NCBI GenBank assembly: GCA_017501255.1 | Contig: JAFVXE010000018.1 | Span: forward strand, 113,950-177,949 | DNA length: 64,000 bases | Reading direction: 5' to 3' | From: Clostridia bacterium | GTDB taxonomy: Bacteria; Bacillota; Clostridia; Christensenellales; Aristaeellaceae | Part shown: positions 15,027-23,935 of the stretch, piece by piece | How positions within the stretch are numbered: position 1 is the first letter of the stretch | How the letters are laid out: each line of letters begins with the position of its first letter | Translations under genes and position numbers: made by a program | Notes under the pieces: generated by a model | Databases searched by the model: none | Seen by the model: the letters and a program-made list of their open reading frames with translations, nothing else | What the model was told of the DNA's origin: nothing

Positions 15027-15050
15027 GAGAATATGGCTTTAGGAATCGAA

Positions 15051-15090
15051 AAAGGAGCTGTTGCAGAGAAAGATCTGCAACGGCTCCTTT
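15051..15090 (+). terminator. Terminator of the symporter gene
   Basis: AAAGGAGCTGTTGCAGA (15051-15067) pairs with TCTGCAACGGCTCCTTT (15074-15090), 17 bp with one G-U pair. The CTGTTGCAG/CTGCAAC core recurs in terminators at 44627, 53514, 53758 and 61245. Confidence 0.85.
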
Positions 15091-15101
15091 CCGATTCATT
15101 T

Positions 15102-15139
15102 GAACCTACGACCTTTTGATTCGTAGTCAAACACCCTAT
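15102..15139 (-). pseudogene. tRNA-Arg fragment, 38 bp (36/38 identical to 13248-13285)
   Basis: The anticodon arm, variable region and 5' half of the T arm of the tRNA-Arg at 13228-13304 are repeated in the same orientation 1.85 kb away. Acceptor and D arms are absent, so it cannot be a tRNA. The piece ends four bases before the stop of the next gene. It may be an attachment-site remnant or a tRNA gene relic. Confidence 0.8.
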
Positions 15140-15142
15140 GCT

Positions 15143-16234
15143 TTACTCCAATGCACCCTCCACGGTGGCGTGCATTCCCAGCAGCACCCCGTCAGGGGCA
15201 TCAAAAGCCAGATACACCGGGTAGGTGCTCACATCCCCGGCAGCGCCCAGAACGCCAGTGCCTGTTACCGTGGCCATCACAGGCTCCGCATCCAGTTCCT
15301 CAAAGGTGACCTGTACCTGTGCGCCAATGGTAAAGCGGCCGATGTCGCTTTCCTCGGCATGGATCACCAGCTGATAGTCGCCCTTGCGGCAAACCACTGC
15401 CAGAGGCTGCCCCTTCTGCACGGTTGCGCCCTGCTGAGCGGCAATGCTCAGCACCACCCAGTCCTCCCGGGCAGTCACCTGGGTGGCGGCCGACAGAGAG
15501 CGCATTTCCGGCTCCAGCGTATCGGGTACGCAGGTCAGCAGCGCATCCCCGGCTTTCACGGCATCGCCGGGCTGCGCCAGCACTTCCAGCACAGTGCCGG
15601 AAGCCGTGACGCCATACGGAGCAAGGGCTGTCAGCCGCCCTTCGGACAGCAGGCTGGCCTCCTTGTAATCCGGCAGGCGGAACACATCCACCCGCTCGGT
15701 AAAGTCCAGATCACCGCCGATCACCTGGGCAGTAAAGCTGCGGCTGTCCACCTGGGTGATGACGCCATCGGCGGTTTCCTCCTTGTCATCGGAGCGGAAG
15801 TACACGGGCGTACCCACGTGCAAATCCCGGTTTTCCACGGTATTGCGGCTGCCGGAATTGCTGCCGGTGAACTGGTAGCGGTCGGTGTAGTCGATGTGCA
15901 TCACTGCGCCGTAGCGGTTCATGGCCCCTGCGGCGGCATCCCCGGAGGATACATACACCGCTGCCACCACGCCGTCCGCATCCGCATACACGGTCTGGGG
16001 CTGGATGGCAAACAGGGTGTCTCCGGCAGCCAGCACATCCCCGGCCCGCAGGGTGAAAGGCTCCAGTTCGCCGGTGGCGGGGGCTTTCACAGCCAGCTCA
16101 CGGGCAGGCTCCACGGTTGCCGTAAACAGCAGCCCGTCCAGCGGGTTTTCATTCGCCACCACCGCTTCGGCAAAAGCGGAAAAAGGAATCATCACAGCCA
16201 GCAAAAGGCTGAGGTAACCAAAGAAACGCTTCAT
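15143..16234 (-). CDS. Exported HlyD/RND-adaptor-like protein, last gene of the efflux operon
   Basis: 363 residues. A signal peptide (about 1-22, ending FSAFA) precedes an extracytoplasmic protein with a lipoyl/barrel-sandwich pattern split in two halves: LAVKAPATGELEPFTLRAGD and the later TASGTVLEVLAQPGDAVKAGD. A beta-barrel follows. AGGAGG lies eight bases before the ATG. It starts 28 bases after the permease and so is the fourth gene of the operon, which already has an adaptor as first gene. It is probably a second periplasm-facing or cell-surface subunit; the exact role is unknown. Confidence 0.75.
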   Translation of the reverse strand: MKRFFGYLSLLLAVMIPFSAFAEAVVANENPLDGLLFTATVEPARELAVKAPATGELEPFTLRAGDVLAAGDTLFAIQPQTVYADADGVVAAVYVSSGDAAAGAMNRYGAVMHIDYTDRYQFTGSNSGSRNTVENRDLHVGTPVYFRSDDKEETADGVITQVDSRSFTAQVIGGDLDFTERVDVFRLPDYKEASLLSEGRLTALAPYGVTASGTVLEVLAQPGDAVKAGDALLTCVPDTLEPEMRSLSAATQVTAREDWVVLSIAAQQGATVQKGQPLAVVCRKGDYQLVIHAEESDIGRFTIGAQVQVTFEELDAEPVMATVTGTGVLGAAGDVSTYPVYLAFDAPDGVLLGMHATVEGALE

Positions 16235-16262
16235 GTTTTCGCCTCCTGTTATGCAAAGATCA

Positions 16263-17453
16263 TCACACGCTGCGCAGCGCATCGATGGGGTTCAGGTTGC
16301 TGGCCTTGCGGGCCGGGGCCCAGCCGAAGATGACGCCCACCGCCAACGAAAACCCCACGCCCAGCGCCACCGCACCGGGGGAGAACACAAAGGCGATGTT
16401 CATCAGATTGCTGAGCAGCTTGCTGACCAACAGACCCAGCGCCACACCCACAATGCCGCCCAGCAGCGACAGGATGACGCTCTCCATCAAAAACTGTATC
16501 TGAATGCTGCGGGGTTTGGCGCCCAGCGCCTTGCGCAGGCCGATTTCCGAGGTGCGCTCGGTAACGCTGACCAGCATCATGTTCATAATGCCGATGCCGC
16601 CCACCAGCAGCGCAATGCTGGCAATGCCCACCAGCAGGTTGGTCATCAGGCTCATCATGGTGTCCATCACGTCCAGCAAACCCTCCATGTTGATGACGGA
16701 GTAGCTGCCATCGTGATAGTTGAAGCATTCGTCCAGCAGGGCTTCCAGAGCCTCCACGGTATCGTTGGTGCGGTCGGAATCGCTCACATACACCTCCAGA
16801 CCCGTGACCCCCTTCACGCCGAACAGACGCATATAGGTGGTATAGGGCATCATCAGGGAGCCATCCTCGCCCATGGCCTGCATCTGGCTCATCACATCGT
16901 CCACATCCGGGTCCGCCAGCAGGCCCACGATGGTAAAGCGGGTGCCCTTCACCAGCAGCTGCTGCCCCAGAGGATCCACCCCGGAAAACAGCTCATGGGC
17001 CAGCTCGCTGTCAATGAGGCACACCCGGCTGTACTGGTCAAAATCCACCGGCACCAGCGGGCGGCCTTTCTCCACCGCAGTGGGGTTCTTGCGGAAATAG
17101 GCGTATCCATTGCCCTTGACCGTCACATCCTCCAGCAGCTGCCCCTGCCAGACCACGCTGATATTCTGGCTCAGGGAAGGCGAAATGCCGCTGACATTAT
17201 CCAGTTGCTCGATGCGTCTCAGGTCGGTTTCCCGCAGCCCCTGCTTGAGGGGCGTGCCGCCTGCCTGCACCGTGAGCTTGCCGGTACCCAGGCTTTCAAA
17301 CTGGGCCGTTACCTCGCCGGTGGCGCTTTCCATAACGGTGATCAGCGCAATGATGGCCATAACGCCGATAATGATGCCAAGGATGGTCAGGAAGGAGCGC
17401 ATTTTATTGGCTCTGATATTGCCAAGGGACATCCGCAGGCTTTCCTTAAGCAT
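16263..17453 (-). CDS. MacB/FtsX-type ABC transporter permease
   Basis: 396 residues: an N-terminal membrane helix (MRSFLTILGIIIGVMAIIALI), a large extracytoplasmic MacB_PCD domain (about 50-260), then the FtsX domain with three helices, including GIGIMNMMLVSVTERTSEIGLRKALGA. The start at 17453 overlaps the ATPase stop by eight bases and has GGAGG nearby. It forms a mechanotransmission transporter with the ATPase and adaptor, exporting peptides, antibiotics or lipids. Substrate unknown. Confidence 0.93.
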   Translation of the reverse strand: MLKESLRMSLGNIRANKMRSFLTILGIIIGVMAIIALITVMESATGEVTAQFESLGTGKLTVQAGGTPLKQGLRETDLRRIEQLDNVSGISPSLSQNISVVWQGQLLEDVTVKGNGYAYFRKNPTAVEKGRPLVPVDFDQYSRVCLIDSELAHELFSGVDPLGQQLLVKGTRFTIVGLLADPDVDDVMSQMQAMGEDGSLMMPYTTYMRLFGVKGVTGLEVYVSDSDRTNDTVEALEALLDECFNYHDGSYSVINMEGLLDVMDTMMSLMTNLLVGIASIALLVGGIGIMNMMLVSVTERTSEIGLRKALGAKPRSIQIQFLMESVILSLLGGIVGVALGLLVSKLLSNLMNIAFVFSPGAVALGVGFSLAVGVIFGWAPARKASNLNPIDALRSV

Positions 17454-18150
17454 CCTCCACCACCCCCTCGCTGAGTTCGCCGTCCAGAATGCGCACAATA
17501 CGGGACGCATTGGCGGCAATCTTCACATCATGGGTGATCATGATGATGGTGCGGCCTTCCTCGTTCAGTTCCCGGAACAGCGCCATCACCTGCCGGCCGG
17601 TTTTCTGATCCAGTGCACCGGTGGGTTCATCCGCCAGCAGAATGCTGGGATTGGTGGCCAGCGCCCGGGCAATGGCTACACGCTGCTGCTGGCCGCCGGA
17701 CAGCTGATTGGGCATATAATGCAGTTTTTCGGAAAGCCCCACCCGGCAGAGCATTTCCTCCGCCCGCTGGCGGCGCTTCTGCACGCTCAACCCGGCATAG
17801 ATCAAGGGCAACTCCACATTAGCAAGGGCATCCTGCCGCTTGAGCAGCTGGAACGACTGAAAAATGAAGCCGATCTCCCGGTTGCGCAGGGTGCTCAGCT
17901 GGTTTTCATCCAGCTGATCCACCCGTCTGCCGTGGAGGATGTACTCGCCGCTGGTGGGGGTATCCAGACAGCCGATGATGTTCATCAGCGTGCTTTTGCC
18001 GGAACCGCTGGGGCCCAGCACGCTGAGAAACTCGCCTTTCTCAATGGTCAAATTCACATTCTTCAGAACCGGCTGCCACTCATCCCCCATGGGGTATCCC
18101 TTGCAGATATCCGTCATCTGAAAAAACGGGGTTTCATGGAGGCTGGTCAT
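17446..18150 (-). CDS. MacB/LolD-type ABC transporter ATPase
   Basis: 234 residues. Walker [10 protein letters not shown] (about 46-54), Q-loop FIFQSFQLL, signature LSGGQQQR, Walker [13 protein letters not shown] and H-loop MITHD are all intact. It partners the FtsX-type permease (8-base overlap) and follows the adaptor with a 4-base ATGA overlap, so stoichiometric co-translation is expected. Confidence 0.96.
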   Translation of the reverse strand: MTSLHETPFFQMTDICKGYPMGDEWQPVLKNVNLTIEKGEFLSVLGPSGSGKSTLMNIIGCLDTPTSGEYILHGRRVDQLDENQLSTLRNREIGFIFQSFQLLKRQDALANVELPLIYAGLSVQKRRQRAEEMLCRVGLSEKLHYMPNQLSGGQQQRVAIARALATNPSILLADEPTGALDQKTGRQVMALFRELNEEGRTIIMITHDVKIAANASRIVRILDGELSEGVVEDA

Positions 18151-19034
18151 GGCATCATCCCGCCCATCATTTCCTGCTGCATGGCGAAGAACCGGGCCAG
18201 ATCATTGCTCAGGTAATAGACGGTATCGCCATTGGCAAGCCCGGATAAAATTTCCACGTTCTGGCCATCGCTGATGCCCAGCGTGATGGGCTGCTTCTGG
18301 TATTCCTCCCCGGCAAGCACCAGCACATAGGGTTTGTTGTACTCATCGTAGCTGATGGCGGTCAGCGGCAGGCTTACTGCGCCGAGGGCCTGCTGGTTGA
18401 GCACCTGTACCTCCACGCTCATGCCGCTGCGCACCTGAGGCAGCGCATCCACGCCGAATTTCACCTGATAGAAGCTGACGCCGCCTTCGGTGGTGGCTTC
18501 CCGGCCGATGTCCGTCACCTTGCCGGGAACGGTGGTATCCAGCGCATTGAGGTACACAGTGCCCTCCTTGCCTTCGCTGAGGGCGCTGATGTCGTATTCA
18601 TCCACGCTGACGCTGACTTCCAGCAGGTCATAATCTACGATGCGGGCAATCTGGCTGCCGGGCTGCAGGGTATCGTCCACTTCGGCAAAAAGGGTCTCCA
18701 CCGTGCCGGTATGAGCCGCATGGAGACGGGTGCCGTCGGTGCCCCGCAGCAGGGGATCGCCCTCGTTGACCACATCGCCCTCTGCCACATAGAATTCCTT
18801 CACCTTCAGGCTTTCCTTGGCGGTCTGGATCTCGTCGGTCTGGGGAATCAGATTGCCCTCAAAGCTGTAGTAGGTGACGATATCCCTCAGTTGGGCGGTT
18901 TCGGTGCTCAGGCTCTGCTGGGCCACCTTGGCAGTGGATGCAAAAAACCATACTGCCAGCGCAATCACCGCCAGCAGAAGAATCCACGGCCATTTTTTGT
19001 GTTTTTTCTTGCGAACAGTCCTCTGTTCTGTCAT
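18147..19034 (-). CDS. Membrane-anchored efflux adaptor (HlyD/RND family)
   Basis: 295 residues. A very basic N-terminus (RKKKHKKWP) and one membrane helix anchor it; the remainder is outside, with a barrel-sandwich domain (KEFYVAEGDVVNEGDPLL and LHAAHTGTVETLFAEVDD) and a beta-barrel. The start at 19034 has GGGAGG nine bases upstream. The C-terminus ends in a Met-rich tail ([11 protein letters not shown]), which is unusual and could bind metal (speculative). First gene of the operon adaptor-ATPase-permease-second adaptor. Confidence 0.92.
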   Translation of the reverse strand: MTEQRTVRKKKHKKWPWILLLAVIALAVWFFASTAKVAQQSLSTETAQLRDIVTYYSFEGNLIPQTDEIQTAKESLKVKEFYVAEGDVVNEGDPLLRGTDGTRLHAAHTGTVETLFAEVDDTLQPGSQIARIVDYDLLEVSVSVDEYDISALSEGKEGTVYLNALDTTVPGKVTDIGREATTEGGVSFYQVKFGVDALPQVRSGMSVEVQVLNQQALGAVSLPLTAISYDEYNKPYVLVLAGEEYQKQPITLGISDGQNVEILSGLANGDTVYYLSNDLARFFAMQQEMMGGMMP

Positions 19035-19056
19035 ATTCCCAAATCCTCCCAAAAGT

Positions 19057-19070
19057 TCAACAAATGTTGA
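19057..19070. promoter_or_regulatory. Palindrome in the leader of the efflux operon
   Basis: TCAACA-AA-TGTTGA, a perfect 14-bp palindrome about 25 bases downstream of the predicted transcription start and just before the ribosome binding site. The position suits a repressor roadblock. No regulator gene is adjacent. Confidence 0.4.
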
Positions 19071-19099
19071 TATTACGCCATTTTTGGGCGCATAAGCGA

Positions 19100-19128
19100 A
19101 TGATATGCAATCGAATGATAGATGTCAA
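19100..19128 (-). promoter_or_regulatory. Promoter of the efflux operon
   Basis: On the minus strand, TTGACA (19128-19123), 17-base spacer, TATCAT (19105-19100). It is divergent from the promoter at 19210. Confidence 0.75.
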
Positions 19129-19209
19129 CCCCTGGGGGCTGAAATGTCACTTTCCGTGTGAATATTTACAGTTTCGCCATACGAAATCACAGGTTTCCCA
19201 TGGATTTGA

Positions 19210-19238
19210 TTGACATACGCCATGGAACAGGATATGAT
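19210..19238 (+). promoter_or_regulatory. Near-consensus promoter that decides the start of the next gene
   Basis: TTGACA, 17-base spacer, TATGAT. The reading frame is open across it from a TTG at 19210, but transcription would begin near 19245, so the start must lie downstream (GTG at 19279 behind AAGGAGG). Confidence 0.85.
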
Positions 19239-19278
19239 GGAGAAAACCTTTATTTGTATGAAGAAGGAGGTGGCCCGG

Positions 19279-22200
19279 GTGGACGGATGGTGGAACGAGG
19301 AAGAAACCTTTTATCCCTTTGAGGAAACTCCGGAAGAGGACGGTTTTGTCCCTGCGGAAGAACCCCAGAACCCCTTTACGCCCATCTCCGTAGCGGAGCG
19401 GTTCGACCAGTTTGAACAGCGGCCGCATCCGGCTTCCAAGTCCTTTACGCCCCCCAAGCCCGGTCAGCTGTATGGTCAGGCTTTTTCCAACAAGCCCCTG
19501 CTGACCCCTGCCAAGCCTTTTTCCCAGATTCAGCAGGGCGATCTCTACGGCTACACCGACCCCAGCGACCAGCCCATTGCCTCCGCTGACCCCTTTGCCA
19601 CGCCGCCGGTCAGCTACCCGCCCCTGTCCAATCCCTTTGGGGCTGGCGTCGGGGCCTCCCCGCTGGGCGCTGCCACGCCGGATACCCTGCCCACCTTCAC
19701 TGCCCGCACCACTCCTGTGCGCCGCAGCGATCTGAACCAGACCCAGCAGAATACGCCGGTTCCCATCTGGTCCATTGACGATGACCCGCTGCCCTACCCC
19801 TCTGCCACCGCCGGCGATACCACATCCCCCTATCCCGGCTTCCCGCCGCTGCCCCAGAGCAACCCCGGCCAGCAGACCGGCACGGCTTCCTTCCCGCCGT
19901 TGACCCAGCCGCCCAAGCAGGAGCTGGACTGGTCTCTGCCCGCCTATCCGGAAGCCGACCCCAACTGGCAGCCCACCGGCGAAGAAGCGCCCGAAACGCC
20001 GGATTTCCTGCTGAAAGCGGAACCGGCCAAGGAGGAAACCCCTGCCGGAGAACCGGATTCTCCCATGGAGAAGCTGAACATTCCCGCCTATCTGCGAGTG
20101 CAGCCTTTGCCCCGGAAGAAGCCCCGGCCGGAACCTGAACAAACGCCGGAAGAAGCGCCAGCCGATGCGCCCAGGGAGGCAGCAGCGGTTGAAACAGGGG
20201 ATGAACCTGCTGAAAAAACCGCTGCGGAAGCGCTCGCTGCCAAAGCAGAAGAAAAAGTCTACGGGGACGAGATTTTTATGCGCCCCAAGACGGAGCCTGC
20301 GCCTGTGTTGATGCCCGATCCCCAAGAGGAACAAACCGATCCTTCGCCGGTTGAAAGCCCCGCAGAGCCTGTCTCTGTGGAAACCCCTGCGGATGTGACC
20401 ACAGACGAACCCGCCGATTCCGCCGCTTTGGAAAGCCTTGCTCCGGCGACCCCTGTGGTGCTGACCCCTGCGCCCCGCCGTGCCCACCGCAGCCGCATGG
20501 CCCAGCGGATGCTTTCGGAGAGCACTCAGGAACCCGAAAACCAGCCCGCAGAACCCAAAGAACCTGAAGAACATCCTGCATCTGTGATAGAACATCAGCC
20601 CTCCCAGGCCGAAAAGCGCCGTCGCCGCCGCAGCGAGCGCAGCGAAAATGCGCTTTTCGAAGGCTTACCCGCCGGGGAGAACAGCGACCCTTTTGTGTTT
20701 CCGGTCGGCGCTGAAGAAGCGTCTGCAGAGCCTCCCGCTGACCGACCGGTTCAGCATGAATCCGAACCTGCCAGCGATTTCTTCCTGCCCATCACCGATG
20801 AGGAAGAGACGGCAGTACTTCAACCGGCAGCCATCATGGATGCCCCGTCCCCTGCCATGGATATTGACGGGGAGGACGACTGGCAGCCCTATACGTCCCC
20901 TCAGATTCCTTCCTTTACGGAAAGCCCGGACTTCTCCAAGGCTCCTGCCATGCCGGACAATCCCTTTGCGGCGGCCTATGGCGATTCCTCCGGCATTCCT
21001 GCTGCCGAGGACGAGGAATGGTCGCTCTTTGACCAGACCGCCCAGCCGGTGGCCACGGATTTCTCCAAGGCTCCCGCCATACCGGACAATCCCTTTGCGG
21101 CGGCCTATGGCGATTCCTCCGGCATCCCTGCTGTCGAGGACGAGGAATGGTCCCTCTTTGACCAGAACGCCCAGCCGGTGGCCACGGACTTCTCCAAGGC
21201 TCCCGCCATGCCGGACAATCCCTTTGCGGCGGCCTATGGCGATTCCTCCGGCATTCCTGCTGCCGAGGACGAGGAATGGTCCCTCTTTGACCAGACCGCC
21301 CAGCCGGTAGCCACGGATTTCCCGTCTCCGGATGTTTCCCGGCTGCTGCCCATGGACGATGAATCCGCTTTTCAGGACGGTTACAGCAATCTGACCTCCG
21401 ATGAAAGCCCCCTGTTCGGCACCAGCAGCTACGATGCCGGGGCCATGCCCAATCCCGCCCGGGGCAACCTGCCTTATGGCGTGGTCAGCGAGTTTGACAC
21501 CGGCAGCCGCACCGCCAGCCAGCCCCAGGAGCCGCCCACGGTTCCCCAAGCGCCGGATAGCAGTCTACTCAACGGCTTCACCGCCGGGTACACCGGGCCG
21601 CTGTTCCCGCCCATGCAGCAGGAACCGGCCAAACCTCTGCTCACCAAGGACAGACCGGCCACCAAGCCTGCCAAACCAGCCAAGCCGCCCATCAACCCGT
21701 TCCGGCTCATCCTGCTGGTGCTGGCATTGGCCATGGCTGTGTTCTGCATCATGGCAGGCAGCAAAATGCTGCTGGGCTATGTACAGAACACCGAGGAGTG
21801 GAGCGAAGCCCATCAGACCTTTGTTGGTCAGAACGGCATCAGCATGGATCAGGCCGGTGAGACCATCCAGCTGCCTCAGGACGGCTCCACCTTTGCCCCC
21901 ACCGGCACCCCGGCGCTGGCCATCGCACAGCCCACCGTTCAACCGGGCCACGATGCGCCCCCCGCCGCCACCGATGCTCTGCAGCCCACTGCTACCCCGG
22001 TGCGGCGCACCAAGATCATGCAGTATCCGGGCAACGAGCTGCGCAACATTCTGCCCGACATGGCCAAGATCCGTCAGGAATACCCGGAGATCATCGGTAA
22101 GCTGGTCATTCCCGGCGTGCTGGAAGAGTGGATCATGTACCGCAACAACACCTACTACCTCAACCACAACTACCGGGGTACCTCTGCCGAGGGCGGCGCT

Positions 22201-22629
22201 GTTTTCATGGATTCCGCCTGCACGCTGGAAACCCCGCCGGAGAACCTGCACCTGCGGGCCAGCGGCAGCGCCCCCGGCAAAACCTTCCACGCCCTGTGGC
22301 AGTACAAAACCGGCGGTATGAGCTTCCTCTACAACGCTGAGGTAGCCCATGTGACCACCCTCTACGAGGAAGTCGCCTACCTGCTGCTGGCGGTAATCGA
22401 GACCTCCGGCGACCCCACCCAGTTCGATTACTTCAACTATACCAGCTACCCCACCTTTGCTACCGACGAAGAAATGCTGGAATTTGTTGAACTGGCAAAG
22501 CAACACAGTATCTACAACCTGCCCACGGACATCCAGCCCGGCGACCGCCTGCTGACCCTGTCCACCGTTACCGGCACGGGCAGCGAACAAAGCACCAATC
22601 TGGTGCTCATCTTCCGCTCTATGCGTTGA
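19279..22629 (+). CDS. Giant Pro/Glu-rich membrane protein with a catalytically dead sortase-B-like domain
   Basis: 1116 residues from GTG (AAGGAGG at 19264-19270). Residues 1-800 are cytoplasmic, low-complexity and rich in Pro, Glu and Ala, and include three near-identical 43-residue repeats. One membrane helix (about 807-830) is followed by a Thr/Pro linker and an extracellular domain (about 925-1116) with the sortase B pattern: KLVIPGVLEEWIMY, YYLNHNYRGT, GAVFMDSACTL, then FHALWQYKTG and LLTLSTVTGTG. The family's catalytic His region (YGH) reads RASGS, the TLSTC cysteine is Val1097 and the arginine position is Asn, so transpeptidation is not expected. It probably has a structural, binding or signalling role; no LPXTG substrates are nearby. 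Confidence 0.85.
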   Translation: MDGWWNEEETFYPFEETPEEDGFVPAEEPQNPFTPISVAERFDQFEQRPHPASKSFTPPKPGQLYGQAFSNKPLLTPAKPFSQIQQGDLYGYTDPSDQPIASADPFATPPVSYPPLSNPFGAGVGASPLGAATPDTLPTFTARTTPVRRSDLNQTQQNTPVPIWSIDDDPLPYPSATAGDTTSPYPGFPPLPQSNPGQQTGTASFPPLTQPPKQELDWSLPAYPEADPNWQPTGEEAPETPDFLLKAEPAKEETPAGEPDSPMEKLNIPAYLRVQPLPRKKPRPEPEQTPEEAPADAPREAAAVETGDEPAEKTAAEALAAKAEEKVYGDEIFMRPKTEPAPVLMPDPQEEQTDPSPVESPAEPVSVETPADVTTDEPADSAALESLAPATPVVLTPAPRRAHRSRMAQRMLSESTQEPENQPAEPKEPEEHPASVIEHQPSQAEKRRRRRSERSENALFEGLPAGENSDPFVFPVGAEEASAEPPADRPVQHESEPASDFFLPITDEEETAVLQPAAIMDAPSPAMDIDGEDDWQPYTSPQIPSFTESPDFSKAPAMPDNPFAAAYGDSSGIPAAEDEEWSLFDQTAQPVATDFSKAPAIPDNPFAAAYGDSSGIPAVEDEEWSLFDQNAQPVATDFSKAPAMPDNPFAAAYGDSSGIPAAEDEEWSLFDQTAQPVATDFPSPDVSRLLPMDDESAFQDGYSNLTSDESPLFGTSSYDAGAMPNPARGNLPYGVVSEFDTGSRTASQPQEPPTVPQAPDSSLLNGFTAGYTGPLFPPMQQEPAKPLLTKDRPATKPAKPAKPPINPFRLILLVLALAMAVFCIMAGSKMLLGYVQNTEEWSEAHQTFVGQNGISMDQAGETIQLPQDGSTFAPTGTPALAIAQPTVQPGHDAPPAATDALQPTATPVRRTKIMQYPGNELRNILPDMAKIRQEYPEIIGKLVIPGVLEEWIMYRNNTYYLNHNYRGTSAEGGAVFMDSACTLETPPENLHLRASGSAPGKTFHALWQYKTGGMSFLYNAEVAHVTTLYEEVAYLLLAVIETSGDPTQFDYFNYTSYPTFATDEEMLEFVELAKQHSIYNLPTDIQPGDRLLTLSTVTGTGSEQSTNLVLIFRSMR
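20929..21315 (+). repeat. Three tandem 129-bp coding repeats
   Basis: Three in-frame units starting at 20929, 21058 and 21187 encode a 43-residue block beginning DFSKAPAMPDNPFAAAYGDS and containing EDEEWSLFDQ. Units differ by only a few substitutions, so the amplification is recent, and copy number is likely to vary among strains. Confidence 0.95.
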
Positions 22630-22668
22630 GTTTTCCCTTCCACATCTCACATCAAGGAGGCGTCCCCC

Positions 22669-23925
22669 GTGAACAATCCCGTCATCTATCCCGCCCAGTG
22701 GCTGATGCCCGCTCCTGAAACCAACCTGACCGCCTGGGCCTGCGTAGCCTGCGATCAGTACACCTCCCAGCCTGCCTACTGGCAGGAGGCCGATCTGCTG
22801 GTGGGTTCCCAGCCCTCCACCCTGCGCTTTATTCTGCCCGAATGCTACCTGAGCGAGTCTGCCCAGCGCATTCCCCAGATCCAGCAGGCCATGCAGAATG
22901 CCATCGCTACCGGTGCCGTGCAGCCCACCCCCTGGCAGGGCTTCATCCTCACCGAGCGCACCACCCAGACCGGCGCACGCCTGGGGCTGGTGGGTGTGAT
23001 CGACCTGGAATGCTACGATTATCACAAGGGTTCCAAGAGCCTGGTGCGGGCCACCGAGGAAACCATCGAAAGTCGCATCCCGCCCCGGATGCAGGTGCGC
23101 AAGGATGCCATGCTGGAAACCAGCCATGTGCTCATGCTGCTGGATGACCCCATGCACAGCGTGGTGGAACCCCTCCACGAGAAGCGGGACGAGCTGGAAA
23201 AGCTCTACGACTTCCCCCTGATGATGGGCGGCGGTCACCTGACCGGCTATGCCGTCAAGGATCCTGCGGACATTCAGGCTGTCTATACTGCGCTGGATCA
23301 GCTCCACGCCCGTCTTGATCCCGCCAATCCCCTGCTGTTTGCCGTAGGCGACGGCAACCATTCCCTGGCCACCGCCAAGGCCATCTGGGAAAGCATCAAG
23401 CCCACCCTCAGCTATGAGCAGACCGCCAACCATCCCGCCCGTTTCGCCATGGTGGAGCTGGAAAACATCCATGATGATGCGCTGATTTTTGAACCCATCC
23501 ATCGTGTGCTCTTCGGCTACGACGGCGACGACCTGCTGGACGAGATCGCCCGCTTTGCCGCCTCCAAGGGCGCAACCATCGCTGCCGATGAATACGCTCA
23601 GGAAATCACCGTGGTGTTTGAAGGCAAGGAAGTGGAACTGAGCATTTCCGGCTCCCCCTACACCATGGCCGTGGGCACTTTGCAGGCTTTCCTGGATCAG
23701 TGGATGCAGAAGCACCCGGAAGCCAAGCTGGACTATATCCACGGCGAAGGCGCCGTGCAGGAGCTGGTCAAGGGCGAAGGCGCCATCGGCTTCCTGCTGC
23801 CCGCCCCCGACAAGAGCGACCTGTTCACCACCGTTATCCGGGAGGGCGCTATGCCCCGCAAGAGTTTCTCCATGGGCGAAGCCCACGAGAAGCGGTATTA
23901 TATGGAGTGCCGTAGACTGAAGTAA
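22669..23925 (+). CDS. DUF1015 family protein (SerK-like)
   Basis: 418 residues from GTG, with AAGGAGG eight bases upstream. It carries the family hallmark GDGNHSLATAK (about 227-237) and HVLMLLDDP. The archaeal relative SerK is a serine kinase with a ParB-like fold, making O-phosphoserine, and the DGNH motif lies at its active site. Most bacterial members are uncharacterised. Cytoplasmic, no membrane segments. It starts 40 bases after the pseudosortase gene and may be co-transcribed. A three-hairpin module begins 11 bases after the stop. Confidence 0.85.
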   Translation: MNNPVIYPAQWLMPAPETNLTAWACVACDQYTSQPAYWQEADLLVGSQPSTLRFILPECYLSESAQRIPQIQQAMQNAIATGAVQPTPWQGFILTERTTQTGARLGLVGVIDLECYDYHKGSKSLVRATEETIESRIPPRMQVRKDAMLETSHVLMLLDDPMHSVVEPLHEKRDELEKLYDFPLMMGGGHLTGYAVKDPADIQAVYTALDQLHARLDPANPLLFAVGDGNHSLATAKAIWESIKPTLSYEQTANHPARFAMVELENIHDDALIFEPIHRVLFGYDGDDLLDEIARFAASKGATIAADEYAQEITVVFEGKEVELSISGSPYTMAVGTLQAFLDQWMQKHPEAKLDYIHGEGAVQELVKGEGAIGFLLPAPDKSDLFTTVIREGAMPRKSFSMGEAHEKRYYMECRRLK

Positions 23926-23935
23926 GCGGGACGAA

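Noticed and set aside
15102..15139. Second tRNA-Arg gene
   Set aside because: Only the anticodon arm and part of the T arm are present; no acceptor or D arm can form.
19210..19278. Upstream TTG start for the pseudosortase gene
   Set aside because: The codons from 19210 coincide with a consensus promoter (TTGACA-17-TATGAT), and AAGGAGG sits before the GTG at 19279.
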